DNA of 64,000 nucleotides from an uncultured Lachnospiraceae bacterium (GCA_910579275.1 CAJTTO010000019.1:1-64000), one strand, 5' to 3'. Positions 51,648 to 61,785 are shown, counted from the stretch's first letter. Numbers and translations: made by a program. The notes: a model not told the origin generated them from the letters alone.

Positions 51648-54600
51648 TTATTCGTCCCCAGAACGGTTTTTGGCGGCAAGCCGCATCTGGCGTTTCATTT
51701 TTCTGCGCTCCTTTGCCTCTTTTCTTCCCTGTTTGCTCATCAGCAGATAAAAACTGGGCAGCAGCAAAAGAATCAGCAGTGTGGACGTAATCAGACCGCC
51801 AATGATAATCAGTGACATGCCTTTCATCATGGCTGCATTTTCATTATTTGTGAAAATCATTGGTATCATGGACAAAATGGTCGTCAGCGTTGTCATAAGG
51901 ATTGGCCTTAAACGGAGCCGCCCGCTCTCCATCAGCGCGTCGTTCAACGGCATAGTCTCTTTCAGCTGGTTTGTCGTATCAACATACAAAATACCGTTGT
52001 TCACCACAATACCAACCAGCATCAGCACGCCCATCAAGGACGTCATATTGAGCGTTGAACCAGAGATAAACAGCAGGAAAAAAGATCCAATCAGACTGAA
52101 TGGTATACTTAGCATGACCATCAGCGAGAATACCGGCGACTCAAACTGCATCGCCATGACAAGGAATATCAGGAATACCGCCGTTATAATCGCGATACCG
52201 ATTGCCATAAACTCCTCATTCATCATCTCATCCATGGTGCTGACTGTCTGCCCTACACCTTCGGGAAACGCCCCGTCGTCCTCCGCATGCGCCACCGCTT
52301 CAGTGATGGCACTTTTTGCTGTAAACTTCGTTTCGTCTGTCGTATATGCCATAATCGAAACCTGATATTTTCCGTCCTCGCGCACAAGCGTATCCGGCAC
52401 ATCTGAATAGACCACCTCAGCCACATCCCCCACAGTGACCATACTTCCTCTGGGTGTCGCCAGCTCAAGGTTCAGCAGCTTATTCATGTCAGAATAGCTG
52501 TCCTTTGGATATTCCATCTTTACTGTGTATTCCTTGGTGCCGATGGTCATATCCATGACCTCCACGCCGCTGCTTGCATTGTACATCTCACTTGCAACCT
52601 GTACGGCTGTAAGCCCTACATTCATACATTTCAGCGGGTCAATCTGGACTTTTGCCTGCACGGCATCAGATGTCAGATTGCTTGATGTCTTGATGACACC
52701 CGGCGTATCCATCATAATCGCCTCAACCTGTCTGGCGGCAGTCTTGAGATCCTCCATGTTGTGGCCGCCCAAATTAATTTGCGTGCTTGATGTAATACTC
52801 ATCGTGGACATCATTCCGCTTCCTGACGCAGAAACAATCACGCTCATATTTGTCATATCCTTGAGCTTTCGGTTATAGATATCCACAAGCTCATTGACAC
52901 TCTTGTCACAGTTCTCGGCAGGAAAACCTGTAATCGTCGCCGAAGAACCGCTAATCGTCAGGTTACAACCGTCAAAATCCGGATCATCTATAATCATCTG
53001 TTCAATAAACCGGATATTCTCATCCATCACCTCAAGACGGGTACCGGAACGAAGCTCTATGGCAATACTCACGTTGTCAAGACCGGTTGCCGACATCAGT
53101 TCCCTATCCAGCTGGCCAGCCAGCACAAACGACAATACCAGAAGCCCTACCGATACCGTCATGACCGTCTTTTTCTTTAACATGATATGTTTCAGCAGGG
53201 TTTTGTAGCCGTCTCCAACATGACCTACAATTCTGTTAGCCAGTGTGTCTTTTTTCTCCTTTGGCCTGTACTTCCAGAAGAAAATAGGAATCAGTGTTAT
53301 CGCGACAATCAAGGATGACATCATCGCGAAAATAATCGTAAATCCGAGCTGTGAAAACATCTGTCCTGCCAGACCCTTCATGGTCGCGAGCGGGAAGTAC
53401 ACAACGACTGTCGTTATCGTGGACGCAGATACCGAGGATGCCACCACCTTTGTTCCGACAAATGCCGCATCCTTGTAGTCCGGACGTTCATCTTTTAACC
53501 GGAAACAGCTTTCCAGCACGACAATGGATGAGTCTACCATCATACCAATGGCAATGACGAGCGCGCCCATGGTGACAATATTGAGCGAAAATCCCGCAAA
53601 ACTCATAAAAATAAGCGTGGCGAGAAGGGATATCGGCATGGAGCTTCCGACAATAAGGCTCGCCTTGAAATCTCCGAAAAAGATAAAAAGTACAATCATC
53701 GAAAACACAACGCCCAGAACCAGCGTCTCCGCCACCGAACTCAAGGAGGACTTGATGCTGTCCGCGGCATCATATGCCACTGATATCTGTATCGCTGAGT
53801 TCTTCGCCCCTACCTTCTTAATCAGGGACTTGACATGGTTCGACACATCCACTGTGCCTTCGCTCTGTACTTTTGCGATGCCGATGCTGATACTGTCATG
53901 ACCGTTAAAACGGCTGATACTGTTATTCGTCTCCGCGGACATTGACACTGTTGCAATATCCGACAAAGAAATGGTTGTTCCTCTGGCCGTTATAATAGGA
54001 ACATTCTGCAAATCCATAAGATTCTGGGGTTTCGAAGATGCAGATGCACTGATGCTCTGCGCACCCTGCTCCACGCTTCCTATCGGAATCGTAAAGTCCG
54101 TAGTCGTGATGTATGTCCGCACATTTGCCATTGTCACGCCATACTGCTGCATTTTATCCTGATGGAGCTGAATCCTGATATAATCCTGCTCTCCGCCGGA
54201 AACCGTAATCTGGGCTACATCGGAAAGGCGCTCAAGCTCCGGGCGAAGTTCATCCTCCACGAACGCGAGCACATCTGTATCACCTGTCGAAGTGACAGAC
54301 AATGTCATCATATCCTGCGCATTCATGTCCATCTGGATGATGACCGGGTCGTGGGCATCATCAGGCAGCTGCAAGGATGCCGTGTCCACAACACTTCGCA
54401 GATCCGCATACGCCTCATCTACATCTGTTCCATACTCGTAGGAAAACATGACGATCGACATATTTTCCGTCGTCTGTGAAGTCACCGTGTCCACGCCGGA
54501 AAGTGTCTTACCAGCATCCTCTATTATTTTTGTGACCAGCTCCTCTGTTGTCGCCGGATCTCCGCCCTGATAAATTGTCATGACAAACAGCATGGGCATT

Positions 54601-54725
54601 TCCAAATCAGGTGTCAGTTCCATTTTAAACCCAAATACAGAGCTGATGCCGAACACAAACAATGCAAGCACAATCAAAAGTGCCGATACAGGTCTTTTCA
54701 GGGCCAGTTTCGTTAACGAACTCAT
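51648..54725 (-). CDS. RND-family efflux transporter (AcrB/MMPL-type)
   Basis: The 1025-residue protein has the RND layout: a first span, a large extracytoplasmic loop (residues 35-320), six spans, a second large loop and six further spans. Motifs include GALVIAIGMMVDSSIVVLES (span 4 with the proton-relay Asp-type region), LMGVLMLVGIVVNNGILYVD, and the N-terminal ALKRPVSALLIVLALFVFGI. It should export drugs or lipids by proton exchange. In a single-membrane organism there is no outer-membrane channel. It follows its adaptor by 13 bp. Confidence 0.9.
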   Translation of the reverse strand: MSSLTKLALKRPVSALLIVLALFVFGISSVFGFKMELTPDLEMPMLFVMTIYQGGDPATTEELVTKIIEDAGKTLSGVDTVTSQTTENMSIVMFSYEYGTDVDEAYADLRSVVDTASLQLPDDAHDPVIIQMDMNAQDMMTLSVTSTGDTDVLAFVEDELRPELERLSDVAQITVSGGEQDYIRIQLHQDKMQQYGVTMANVRTYITTTDFTIPIGSVEQGAQSISASASSKPQNLMDLQNVPIITARGTTISLSDIATVSMSAETNNSISRFNGHDSISIGIAKVQSEGTVDVSNHVKSLIKKVGAKNSAIQISVAYDAADSIKSSLSSVAETLVLGVVFSMIVLFIFFGDFKASLIVGSSMPISLLATLIFMSFAGFSLNIVTMGALVIAIGMMVDSSIVVLESCFRLKDERPDYKDAAFVGTKVVASSVSASTITTVVVYFPLATMKGLAGQMFSQLGFTIIFAMMSSLIVAITLIPIFFWKYRPKEKKDTLANRIVGHVGDGYKTLLKHIMLKKKTVMTVSVGLLVLSFVLAGQLDRELMSATGLDNVSIAIELRSGTRLEVMDENIRFIEQMIIDDPDFDGCNLTISGSSATITGFPAENCDKSVNELVDIYNRKLKDMTNMSVIVSASGSGMMSTMSITSSTQINLGGHNMEDLKTAARQVEAIMMDTPGVIKTSSNLTSDAVQAKVQIDPLKCMNVGLTAVQVASEMYNASSGVEVMDMTIGTKEYTVKMEYPKDSYSDMNKLLNLELATPRGSMVTVGDVAEVVYSDVPDTLVREDGKYQVSIMAYTTDETKFTAKSAITEAVAHAEDDGAFPEGVGQTVSTMDEMMNEEFMAIGIAIITAVFLIFLVMAMQFESPVFSLMVMLSIPFSLIGSFFLLFISGSTLNMTSLMGVLMLVGIVVNNGILYVDTTNQLKETMPLNDALMESGRLRLRPILMTTLTTILSMIPMIFTNNENAAMMKGMSLIIIGGLITSTLLILLLLPSFYLLMSKQGRKEAKERRKMKRQMRLAAKNRSGDE

Positions 54726-54738
54726 CGCTTATGCCCTC

Positions 54739-56262
54739 CTATTTCTGTGTGTTTTCTTTCGCATCTGTACTTGGTTCCTGAGACGTCGTTTCGCCGTCTG
54801 TCTCTCCCCCTGCACGATTCACGGAGACACTGACACCATCCCGCAGCTGGGCAGACCATGTTGTAATTACCACGTCATCCCCTGTAAGCCCCTCTGTCAC
54901 AACAATATTGTCAATGTCGTAAAGTCCGGTTGTCACATTCGTTTTCTGCGCTTTGTCATTCACAACAGTATACACATAAGCCTGTGTCCCGTCATAGTAA
55001 ACAGAATTATATGGCACAATCACTGCATTCTTTTCATGATAGGTATCTGTCGTCACTGTCGCTTTTGTCCCTGACAGCAGACTTGCCGTATCCCCCGTGA
55101 CTGCCGCCTTTATCTTAAATAGCCCTGTCGCTGTGTCAAGTGCGCTTCCTATCTCTATCACTTCGCCATCATATACCTTGCCGTCTTTTTCCAGTGTAAT
55201 TTTCTGTCCTGTGCTAAACGTATTACGCACATCTTCACTCACATAGTATGTAGCAACCATCGTATTTTTATTGGATATCACAAATGCCGGATTGCTCGAT
55301 GTTGCAAAGTCATGTGTCTTTACATTGACAGTCTCAACGACGCCCGAAATAGTAGCCGTTATCGTATATGTTTCCAGACTTTCCTGCGCCTGCTCTATGC
55401 CAAGCTTTGCAGCGGAGATGCTATTTTGCGAAACTTTCTTCTGCTCCTCGCGAAGCTCCCCGTTATTAATGTTTGTCGAGGTCACTGCCTGACTGTATGT
55501 ATTGTATGTATTATCAATATTATCCTGAATTGTCTCTATGGTTTCCTCCAGCTGGTCTATCGCAGATTTATACTGCGCAATTGTCGCCTCCACAGTCTTC
55601 ACCTCTGTAGCCGCTGCCTGATATCTCTGCATGACTGCCGCATAATCTGCCGCGCCCTGTGGGGTATTTTTGTCAAGTGAGTCTGCGTAGTCCTTGATTT
55701 CATCCACATCTTCGCGGAAATCGTACTCTTTTTTTAAATCTGCCAGCTCATCCTCTTTCTCCTTCAGATTGTCCTTTGTCTTCTGCAGATTATCCATTGC
55801 ATCTACCATATTTTCCTGAAGCTTGTTGACACCGTCCTCCGCCTGCGAAATATTGTTGTCCGACTGCATATCAGCCAGTGTCGACGCCCCTTCACCGTAG
55901 GAAAGATTGTATGCATGCTGTGCATTCTCCAGCTGAATCTGTGCATTCTTCATGGACAGCTGTGCCATTGTATCGTCAAGTACTGCAAGCACATCGCCCG
56001 CCTCCACGACATCGCCTGCCTCCACTTTCACCTCAAGCACCTCGGCTGTCGTTTTGGGAATCACATAGACAGATTCATCCGGACTGACTGTCGCGATAAA
56101 GTTACCTGTAAGCTTGAGTTCGCCAATCTCTGGTTTTGCTGTCTCTACAACTGCCACGTCCTCAACCATGTCTTCCGTAACCGTCTGGCCGCAGCCCCAA
56201 AATACCGATGCCGACAATACAGTACACATCAGCATTGCCAGTTTACGTTGTCTGTTTTTCAT
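54739..56262 (-). CDS. Efflux adaptor lipoprotein (HlyD/RND MFP family)
   Basis: The 507-residue protein starts MKNRQRKLAMLMCTVLSASV with lipobox FWGC, has the biotinyl-lipoyl half-motifs (VEAGDVVEAGDVLAVLDDTM and SGVVETVNVKTHDFATSS), a long coiled coil of about 150 residues (LQENMVDAMDNLQKTKDNLK and after), and beta-barrel and membrane-proximal parts. It is the partner of the RND pump. The coiled coil is long for a Gram-positive adaptor, as if to reach through the wall. Confidence 0.85.
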   Translation of the reverse strand: MKNRQRKLAMLMCTVLSASVFWGCGQTVTEDMVEDVAVVETAKPEIGELKLTGNFIATVSPDESVYVIPKTTAEVLEVKVEAGDVVEAGDVLAVLDDTMAQLSMKNAQIQLENAQHAYNLSYGEGASTLADMQSDNNISQAEDGVNKLQENMVDAMDNLQKTKDNLKEKEDELADLKKEYDFREDVDEIKDYADSLDKNTPQGAADYAAVMQRYQAAATEVKTVEATIAQYKSAIDQLEETIETIQDNIDNTYNTYSQAVTSTNINNGELREEQKKVSQNSISAAKLGIEQAQESLETYTITATISGVVETVNVKTHDFATSSNPAFVISNKNTMVATYYVSEDVRNTFSTGQKITLEKDGKVYDGEVIEIGSALDTATGLFKIKAAVTGDTASLLSGTKATVTTDTYHEKNAVIVPYNSVYYDGTQAYVYTVVNDKAQKTNVTTGLYDIDNIVVTEGLTGDDVVITTWSAQLRDGVSVSVNRAGGETDGETTSQEPSTDAKENTQK

Positions 56263-56419
56263 AATCTTTCCTCTCCTACTGCAAAGAATCTCACTTTTCC
56301 GTTCCATTACGCCTACATGTTATTTTATAAAAAAAACGCGTGAATGAAAAGAGTATTCGACATTTTTTTATCTAAGTTTTATTTTTTGAAAAATAAATAT
56401 AAACTTTTACGCCAGATAC

Positions 56420-56449
56420 TTGTTATTTCTGCCTACTTCTTATTATAAT
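56420..56449 (+). promoter_or_regulatory. Promoter of the secreted protein gene
   Basis: TTGTTA (56420-56425), 18 nt, TATAAT (56444-56449) on the plus strand. Confidence 0.55.
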
Positions 56450-56508
56450 GTAAATGTACTTTTTTCAACACGACACTCTTAATATATTATTGCATGAGGA
56501 GGAAATAC

Positions 56509-57216
56509 ATGAGAACAAAAATCAGAAAGCTCAAAAAACGGATATGTTCCGCAATGGCATTTTGCCTTATCCTGTCCGCAATGTGTGTCATTCCAGCCGC
56601 GGACATTTCCGCAGAGGAAAGTATAGGCAGCGGTCTGGTTCTTTCCACGGATATTGTCACTGTTACAGCCGGCACTGCCGCAACCCTCACCGCCGCACTC
56701 GGGGATGGTTCCGATGCCACAAGGCTTGCCTGCATTATGGCAGACCCCACTGTCGCCACCATAACACCTGTCGCATATACCTCCAATGTGGCGGCATTTC
56801 AGATAAACTATGGGAATGGCGGCACCACTGTCGCCGCCGTGTACAGTCTGGACAATCCTGCATTAACTGCATACATAACAGTTAATGCCACACCGCTGAT
56901 TATGGATATTCCGGCAAGACTCGGCACAAACCGCAACAACTACTGCAAAGTGGTCAGCTATTCGTTCGTGCCCTATGACTTCACCTATGCTGATTTCAAC
57001 GACTACCAGTCCACACTGAACATCCAGTACCAGTGCGCGGCTTACAAGGATGACGAATACAACCGCTGGGGATGTTATGGTTATTTTTATGACGCGGCCG
57101 GAAACGTCCTGTCCAAAGTCCATCTGTATGCCAGCTCTCTTGCAAAGGACAGAATTTACCACAGCGAATTCAATGTTCCTGTAAATGCAGTACGTTTTTC
57201 TATCGAAGGCTTTTAA
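56509..57216 (+). CDS. Secreted protein of unknown function
   Basis: The 235-residue product starts MRTKIRKLKKRICSAMAFCL with a signal peptide (ending near AADISAEES). The mature part has a beta-rich N-half like a bacterial Ig-like domain (VLSTDIVTVTAGTAATLTAA, AYITVNATP) and a Tyr-rich C-half with several cysteines (YQCAAYKDDEYNRWGCYGYF). AGGAGG precedes ATG 56509. It is a lone plus-strand gene between the efflux and the PocR-like genes. Function unknown. Confidence 0.7.
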   Translation: MRTKIRKLKKRICSAMAFCLILSAMCVIPAADISAEESIGSGLVLSTDIVTVTAGTAATLTAALGDGSDATRLACIMADPTVATITPVAYTSNVAAFQINYGNGGTTVAAVYSLDNPALTAYITVNATPLIMDIPARLGTNRNNYCKVVSYSFVPYDFTYADFNDYQSTLNIQYQCAAYKDDEYNRWGCYGYFYDAAGNVLSKVHLYASSLAKDRIYHSEFNVPVNAVRFSIEGF

Positions 57217-57219
57217 AAA

Positions 57220-57237
57220 GGAGCGCAGATGCGCTCC
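57220..57237. terminator. Bidirectional terminator
   Basis: GGAGCGC-AGAT-GCGCTCC with an A-run on the left and a T-run on the right, between two convergent genes. Confidence 0.9.
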
Positions 57238-57242
57238 TTTTA

Positions 57243-57827
57243 TTATTCAAATGCTCCTATAATGGTATTAATCAGGCTCGTAATTTCTCCGACTGATGTC
57301 TCAATATCATTGTAAATACCTGCCGACTGGTTTGACAAGTCCTGCATACTCTTGGCAACGACTGCAAATCCGACACCCGCCTCACCGCTTCGTGCTGCCT
57401 CAATAGTGGCATTTAAGGAAAGGATTGTCTGTTTTTTGGCGATGCCCTTCAAGTGACCAGTCTTTTCGTTGATTGTCTGCACAAGCTGTCCCGACTTCTT
57501 AATATCGTTCTTTATCGTGTCAAATCTTCCTGAATTGATGCTGTTAAGATACTCCAGATTCACAAACTGGCTCAGCATCATGCCCAGAAGCTCTGCTGCC
57601 TGCCCCGCATTCTTTTCCGGATGCTCCCTTACCACGACAGCACCCATCTTTTCCTTGTCAATCACGATATCACAGGAACCGTCGTTTTCCGCGACACGAA
57701 ATTCACTTTTTCCTGCAAGAAACGCTCCGTCTTTCCCGACTACCATAACCTCAAAATCCGTGATACTCGAAAAAGAGTCCAGTAAGTCCTTTATTCTGCT
57801 TAAATCAACATAATCTTTTATTTCCAT
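57243..57827 (-). CDS. Short cytosolic chemoreceptor-like protein with PocR-type sensor
   Basis: The 194-residue protein has an N-terminal PocR-like sensor domain (IKDLLDSFSSITDFEVMVVG KDG) and ends with the tip of a methyl-accepting signalling domain (AKKQTILSLNATIEAARSGE AGVGFAVVAKSMQDLSNQSA). Only one half of the usual coiled-coil arms exists, so it is a truncated receptor without membrane segments. Such short proteins may bind CheA/CheW or act as scaffold. GGGAGG precedes ATG 57827. Confidence 0.75.
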   Translation of the reverse strand: MEIKDYVDLSRIKDLLDSFSSITDFEVMVVGKDGAFLAGKSEFRVAENDGSCDIVIDKEKMGAVVVREHPEKNAGQAAELLGMMLSQFVNLEYLNSINSGRFDTIKNDIKKSGQLVQTINEKTGHLKGIAKKQTILSLNATIEAARSGEAGVGFAVVAKSMQDLSNQSAGIYNDIETSVGEITSLINTIIGAFE

Positions 57828-57938
57828 ATGTAAACCTCCCTTTCCCACAAGCGACCATATATACAGTATAGCGGAATTTTCAGACATTTTCAATATTTAT
57901 CGAAACATTTGCCCAAAAATCTCTGCCCCTACGTTATT

Positions 57939-59630
57939 TCACGGACGTGCATGCTCAAACTTCTTCTTGCGCGCCGTCCGAATCAGCTCCCGCGCATTTT
58001 CCCTTACCGTATCCGTAATCTCGTCGCTTCCAAGCATTCTTGCAAGCTCATCCACCATCTCATTCTCTGTCAGCTGCGTGATATCCGTAACCGTCTTATT
58101 TTTTACCGCCTGTTTTGCTATCTTGTAATGGCAGTCTGCCATGGCGGCAATCTGCGGCAAATGCGTAATACATATTATCTGATGACTCTGTGAGAGCGCG
58201 CCAAGCTTCTCTGATACCTTCCATGCGGTTTTTCCACTGATACCCGTGTCAATCTCGTCAAATATCATAGTCGGTATTCTGTCCCTTGATGCGAGCACCG
58301 TCTTGATTGCCAGCATGATACGCGAAAGCTCTCCGCCGCTTGCCACATTCCCAAGACTCTTTAGCGGCTCACCCGGATTGGTCGATATCATAAACTCCAC
58401 ATCATCAAAACCATTGGATGCCATTTCTTCTTTCTGCCGTACCTGTATCTCAAACTTCACGTCCATGAAATTGAGGTCCGTCAGCGCTTCAACCATATCT
58501 TTCGCCAGTTTATCCGCTTCCTTACTGCGGATTCTGGACGCTTTCCTGCAAAGCTTTTCAAGATGCTCCTGTGCTTTCTGCAATCGGTTCTCCAACGTTT
58601 CCCGATAAGCATCTGCATTCTGCAGCCTCTCAATCTTCTCCGCTATCTCCCTTTGGTAAGCCAGCACTGCCGCGATACTGTTACCGTACTTCAATTTCAA
58701 GTGGTTCATCAGATTGAGCCGTTCCTCCATCTGTGCAAACAGTTCCCCGTCGAATTCCATGTCAGACATATACTCTGCTATTCCGCGGTTAAAATCGCTT
58801 ATCAGCGCATCTATGTTCTCAAGTTCATCGGCAAGTTCACGTGCCCTGTCATCGTAAGTCTCCACACTCCGCAGCTCCCTTACCGCATGACCGACTGCAT
58901 CAGCCGCGGTCTGGTCACTGTTTCCGGTTAACTGATATGCCTTTGAAGCCGCCTCGACAATCTGACGGCTGTTTGCCATCCTGCGGTAATCGCGCTCAAG
59001 CTCCTCATCCTCCCCTTCCGTAAGTCCGGCTTCCTCTATCTCATGAAACTCAAACTCCGCAAGCGACAGCTCCTTCGCCTTTGTTCCGTCATCAACACAG
59101 AACGCCGCAAGGTCTTTCTTTACCTTTGTGAATTCAAGGTACTTTTCTTTTATTTCTTCTTTGATGTCCGCAAGCGCATCACCTGCAAAAGAATCCAGAA
59201 TTTCCATATGATTTTTCTTGTATAGAAGTGACTGGTGTTCATGCTGTCCATGAATGTCTATCAAAAGTTCAGAAAGCGCTTTTATTTGTTTTGCCGTCAC
59301 GGTCTCACCACATATTTTAAACAAATTGCGGTTCGGCTGTATCTTTCTCTGGATAATGACAATACCGTCCTCCTCGACAGGAATCTCAAGTGCGCTAATC
59401 TCCTGCTGCATCTCTTCTGTCACTTGGAACACAAGCTCAACAAGGGCATAATCCGCCCCTGTCCTTATCATATCTTTATCGGCGCGCGCGCCCAGCGCAA
59501 GATTGATGGAACCAATAATGATTGACTTTCCAGCTCCCGTCTCTCCGCTTAAGATATTCAGACCATCCCCAAAATTCACTTCCGTCTCTGATATCAGAGC
59601 CAGATTTTTCACATGTAAGCTCACCAACAT
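57939..59630 (-). CDS. recN: DNA repair protein RecN
   Basis: The 563-residue SMC-like protein has Walker A SGETGAGKSIIIGS, a long coiled coil, the signature VASGGELSRIMLAIK and Walker B PTMIFDEIDTGISG with ITHLPQIAAMADCHY. It acts early in double-strand-break repair. The neighbour order recN-argR-nadK-tlyA-dxs-ispA is conserved in Clostridia. Confidence 0.95.
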   Translation of the reverse strand: MLVSLHVKNLALISETEVNFGDGLNILSGETGAGKSIIIGSINLALGARADKDMIRTGADYALVELVFQVTEEMQQEISALEIPVEEDGIVIIQRKIQPNRNLFKICGETVTAKQIKALSELLIDIHGQHEHQSLLYKKNHMEILDSFAGDALADIKEEIKEKYLEFTKVKKDLAAFCVDDGTKAKELSLAEFEFHEIEEAGLTEGEDEELERDYRRMANSRQIVEAASKAYQLTGNSDQTAADAVGHAVRELRSVETYDDRARELADELENIDALISDFNRGIAEYMSDMEFDGELFAQMEERLNLMNHLKLKYGNSIAAVLAYQREIAEKIERLQNADAYRETLENRLQKAQEHLEKLCRKASRIRSKEADKLAKDMVEALTDLNFMDVKFEIQVRQKEEMASNGFDDVEFMISTNPGEPLKSLGNVASGGELSRIMLAIKTVLASRDRIPTMIFDEIDTGISGKTAWKVSEKLGALSQSHQIICITHLPQIAAMADCHYKIAKQAVKNKTVTDITQLTENEMVDELARMLGSDEITDTVRENARELIRTARKKKFEHARP

Positions 59631-59641
59631 ATTTTCCGTCC

Positions 59642-60094
59642 CTAACCTTTTATAATCTCGCCTAGTTTTTCCATCACTGCTTCTGTGTCCTCCACTGACC
59701 GCACCGCAGCAAATATTGTGTCATCGCCGGCTATGCACCCTACAATCTCCGTGAACCGCATGGCGTCAATTGCCGCTGCAACCGCCATTGCCATCCCCTG
59801 CACCGTCTTGATAACCAAAATATTCTGCGCCATAGCCATGGAAACATACCCGTCCCGCAGCACACGGATATACTTATCCCCAAGCCTGCCATCGTCACTT
59901 TGCAGTATAATATATTTCTGTCTGCCGTTTCCCGCCGATATTTTTGAGAGACGAAGCTCCCTGATATCCCTTGATACCGTGGCCTGCGTGACATCAAACC
60001 CTTCCTTGCGAAGGTACGCCGCCAGCTCCTCCTGCGTTTCAATATCATATTTATTAATCAGCTCTACCACGACCTCATGTCTTTCCCTTTTCAT
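59642..60094 (-). CDS. argR: Arginine repressor ArgR/AhrC
   Basis: The 150-residue protein has a winged-helix N-terminus (YDIETQEELAAYLRKEGFDV TQATVSRDIRELRL) and a C-terminal hexamerisation/arginine-binding domain with GCIAGDDTIFAAVRS. It controls arginine biosynthesis and catabolism. It lies 11 bp before recN. Confidence 0.95.
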   Translation of the reverse strand: MKRERHEVVVELINKYDIETQEELAAYLRKEGFDVTQATVSRDIRELRLSKISAGNGRQKYIILQSDDGRLGDKYIRVLRDGYVSMAMAQNILVIKTVQGMAMAVAAAIDAMRFTEIVGCIAGDDTIFAAVRSVEDTEAVMEKLGEIIKG

Positions 60095-60120
60095 CCAAAA
60101 CCCCCGTACTGCTTCCCATA

Positions 60121-60930
60121 CTATGTTTTCATCTTTTTATGTAGTGTGTCAAGAAAGCTTACCTCGTTTAGTTTAATAATCTTCGTCACCTTGTCCGAAC
60201 GTATAATCCTGATTTTGTCACCCTCATTCAGGTTCACCGGACATCTTCCGTCAAAGCTTGCATCCACCTCCTGCTGCTCTCCCGGCTTGCACTGCCCGAT
60301 TTCAATATCAACCACATCATCTTCCGCAAGGATGATTGTCCGGTTATTTACCAGTGTGTGAGAACAGACAGGCGTCAGCATAATCAGTCTTGCCCGCGGT
60401 TCCACAATCGGTCCTCCCGCTGACAGGTTATAGGCTGTGGACCCCGTTGGTGTGGACACAATCATGCCGTCCGCGCTATATGTGCTCAGCAGCCGCCCAT
60501 TTACATAAATGTTAAAATTAATAACATGAAGCGCACCTTTTCGATTGATTACAATATCGTTCAATGCCGTCTGGGGATTGGAACTGGTACCCGATATCAC
60601 AGGGATTCCGCTCAGCATCATACGCGGCTCAATGTCATATCGGTTCTCCATAAGACTGTCAAGCGCCGTTTCGATATCCTCCTTCTCAACCTCCGCAAGA
60701 TAACCGAGGGTGCCAAGATTCACGCCTATCATCGGAATATGGCAGGACACATATTCCCGCGCCGCCCTGAGCATGGTTCCGTCTCCGCCAAGCACAATAA
60801 TTCCCTCAACCTTCTCATTGACGCAGTCACTGCAGACACACCCTTTCAGGTTCAGGTAATCCCGTATATATCGGGTTGTCTCACCGCTCCCGTCCTTTAA
60901 ATGGTTCGTATAAATATAAAAATTCTTCAT
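60121..60930 (-). CDS. nadK: NAD kinase
   Basis: The 269-residue protein has GGDGTMLRAAREY, NLGTLGYLAEVE, NDIVINRKG and TPTGSTAYNLSAGGP, the four NAD-kinase motifs. It makes NADP from NAD and ATP. ATG at 60930 has GGGAG; an upstream frame to 60942 is short. Confidence 0.95.
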   Translation of the reverse strand: MKNFYIYTNHLKDGSGETTRYIRDYLNLKGCVCSDCVNEKVEGIIVLGGDGTMLRAAREYVSCHIPMIGVNLGTLGYLAEVEKEDIETALDSLMENRYDIEPRMMLSGIPVISGTSSNPQTALNDIVINRKGALHVINFNIYVNGRLLSTYSADGMIVSTPTGSTAYNLSAGGPIVEPRARLIMLTPVCSHTLVNNRTIILAEDDVVDIEIGQCKPGEQQEVDASFDGRCPVNLNEGDKIRIIRSDKVTKIIKLNEVSFLDTLHKKMKT

Positions 60931-60945
60931 ACAGGCTCCCAACTA

Positions 60946-61785
60946 TCAAACTGATTCCAGTGTCTTGTGCGCTTCTTCTACCGTCTCTTGAATCAATGCC
61001 GTATAACAGTCCCTGACATGTTCTGCCGCATCAAACGTTTCCTGCGGAAGCTCCGTCCTGAGCAGATGCATCAGATATTCAATATTGCCCTCCGGCCCCC
61101 GAATCGGAGAAAATTCAAGGCTTAAAATCTCGAACCCGCTTTTCAGGGTAAAGGTAAATACTTTTTCAATGACTTCCCTGTGCACAGCCGGATCCCTTAC
61201 AACGCCTTTTTTTCCGACTTTCTCTTTGCCCGCCTCAAACTGCGGCTTAATCAGGCAGACCATCTGGGCAGACGGTTTGAGCAGACGGTGGGCGGGTTCA
61301 AGTATCTTGTCCAGCGATATAAAGGAAACATCAACCGACGCAAAATCAATCTTATCCGGAACATGCTCCGGAAGTATATAGCGAAAATTCGTTTTTTCCA
61401 TGCAGACAACCCGCTCGTCCTTTCGGAGTTTCCAGTCAAGCTGCCCATGTCCCACATCAACAGAGTAAACCTTTGCCGCTCCGTTTTGCAGCATACAGTC
61501 TGTAAAACCGCCTGTGGATGCACCGATGTCCATACATATTTTATCCGTAAGATTCAGTCTAAACTGATTTACTGCCTTTTCAAGCTTTAATCCGCCGCGG
61601 CTCACATACCTGAGTGTATTCCCCCTGACCTCGAGCCGGATCTTTGTCTCGTCAAACATGGAACCCGCCTTGTCCTCCTTCTGGTCATTCACATACACGC
61701 AGCCGGCCATAATCACGGCTTTTGCCTTCTCACGCGACTCCGCAAGTCCCTGTTTCACCAACAGTACATCCAAGCGCTCTTTCAT
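60946..61785 (-). CDS. tlyA: TlyA family rRNA 2'-O-methyltransferase
   Basis: The 279-residue protein has an S4 RNA-binding domain (ERLDVLLVKQGLAESREKAK) and a FtsJ-like methyltransferase domain with MDIGASTGGFTDCMLQNGA, SVDVGHGQL and the K-D-K-E tetrad region (IKPQFEAGKEKVG). TlyA proteins methylate 16S/23S rRNA, which sensitises ribosomes to capreomycin in mycobacteria. Confidence 0.92.
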   Translation of the reverse strand: MKERLDVLLVKQGLAESREKAKAVIMAGCVYVNDQKEDKAGSMFDETKIRLEVRGNTLRYVSRGGLKLEKAVNQFRLNLTDKICMDIGASTGGFTDCMLQNGAAKVYSVDVGHGQLDWKLRKDERVVCMEKTNFRYILPEHVPDKIDFASVDVSFISLDKILEPAHRLLKPSAQMVCLIKPQFEAGKEKVGKKGVVRDPAVHREVIEKVFTFTLKSGFEILSLEFSPIRGPEGNIEYLMHLLRTELPQETFDAAEHVRDCYTALIQETVEEAHKTLESV

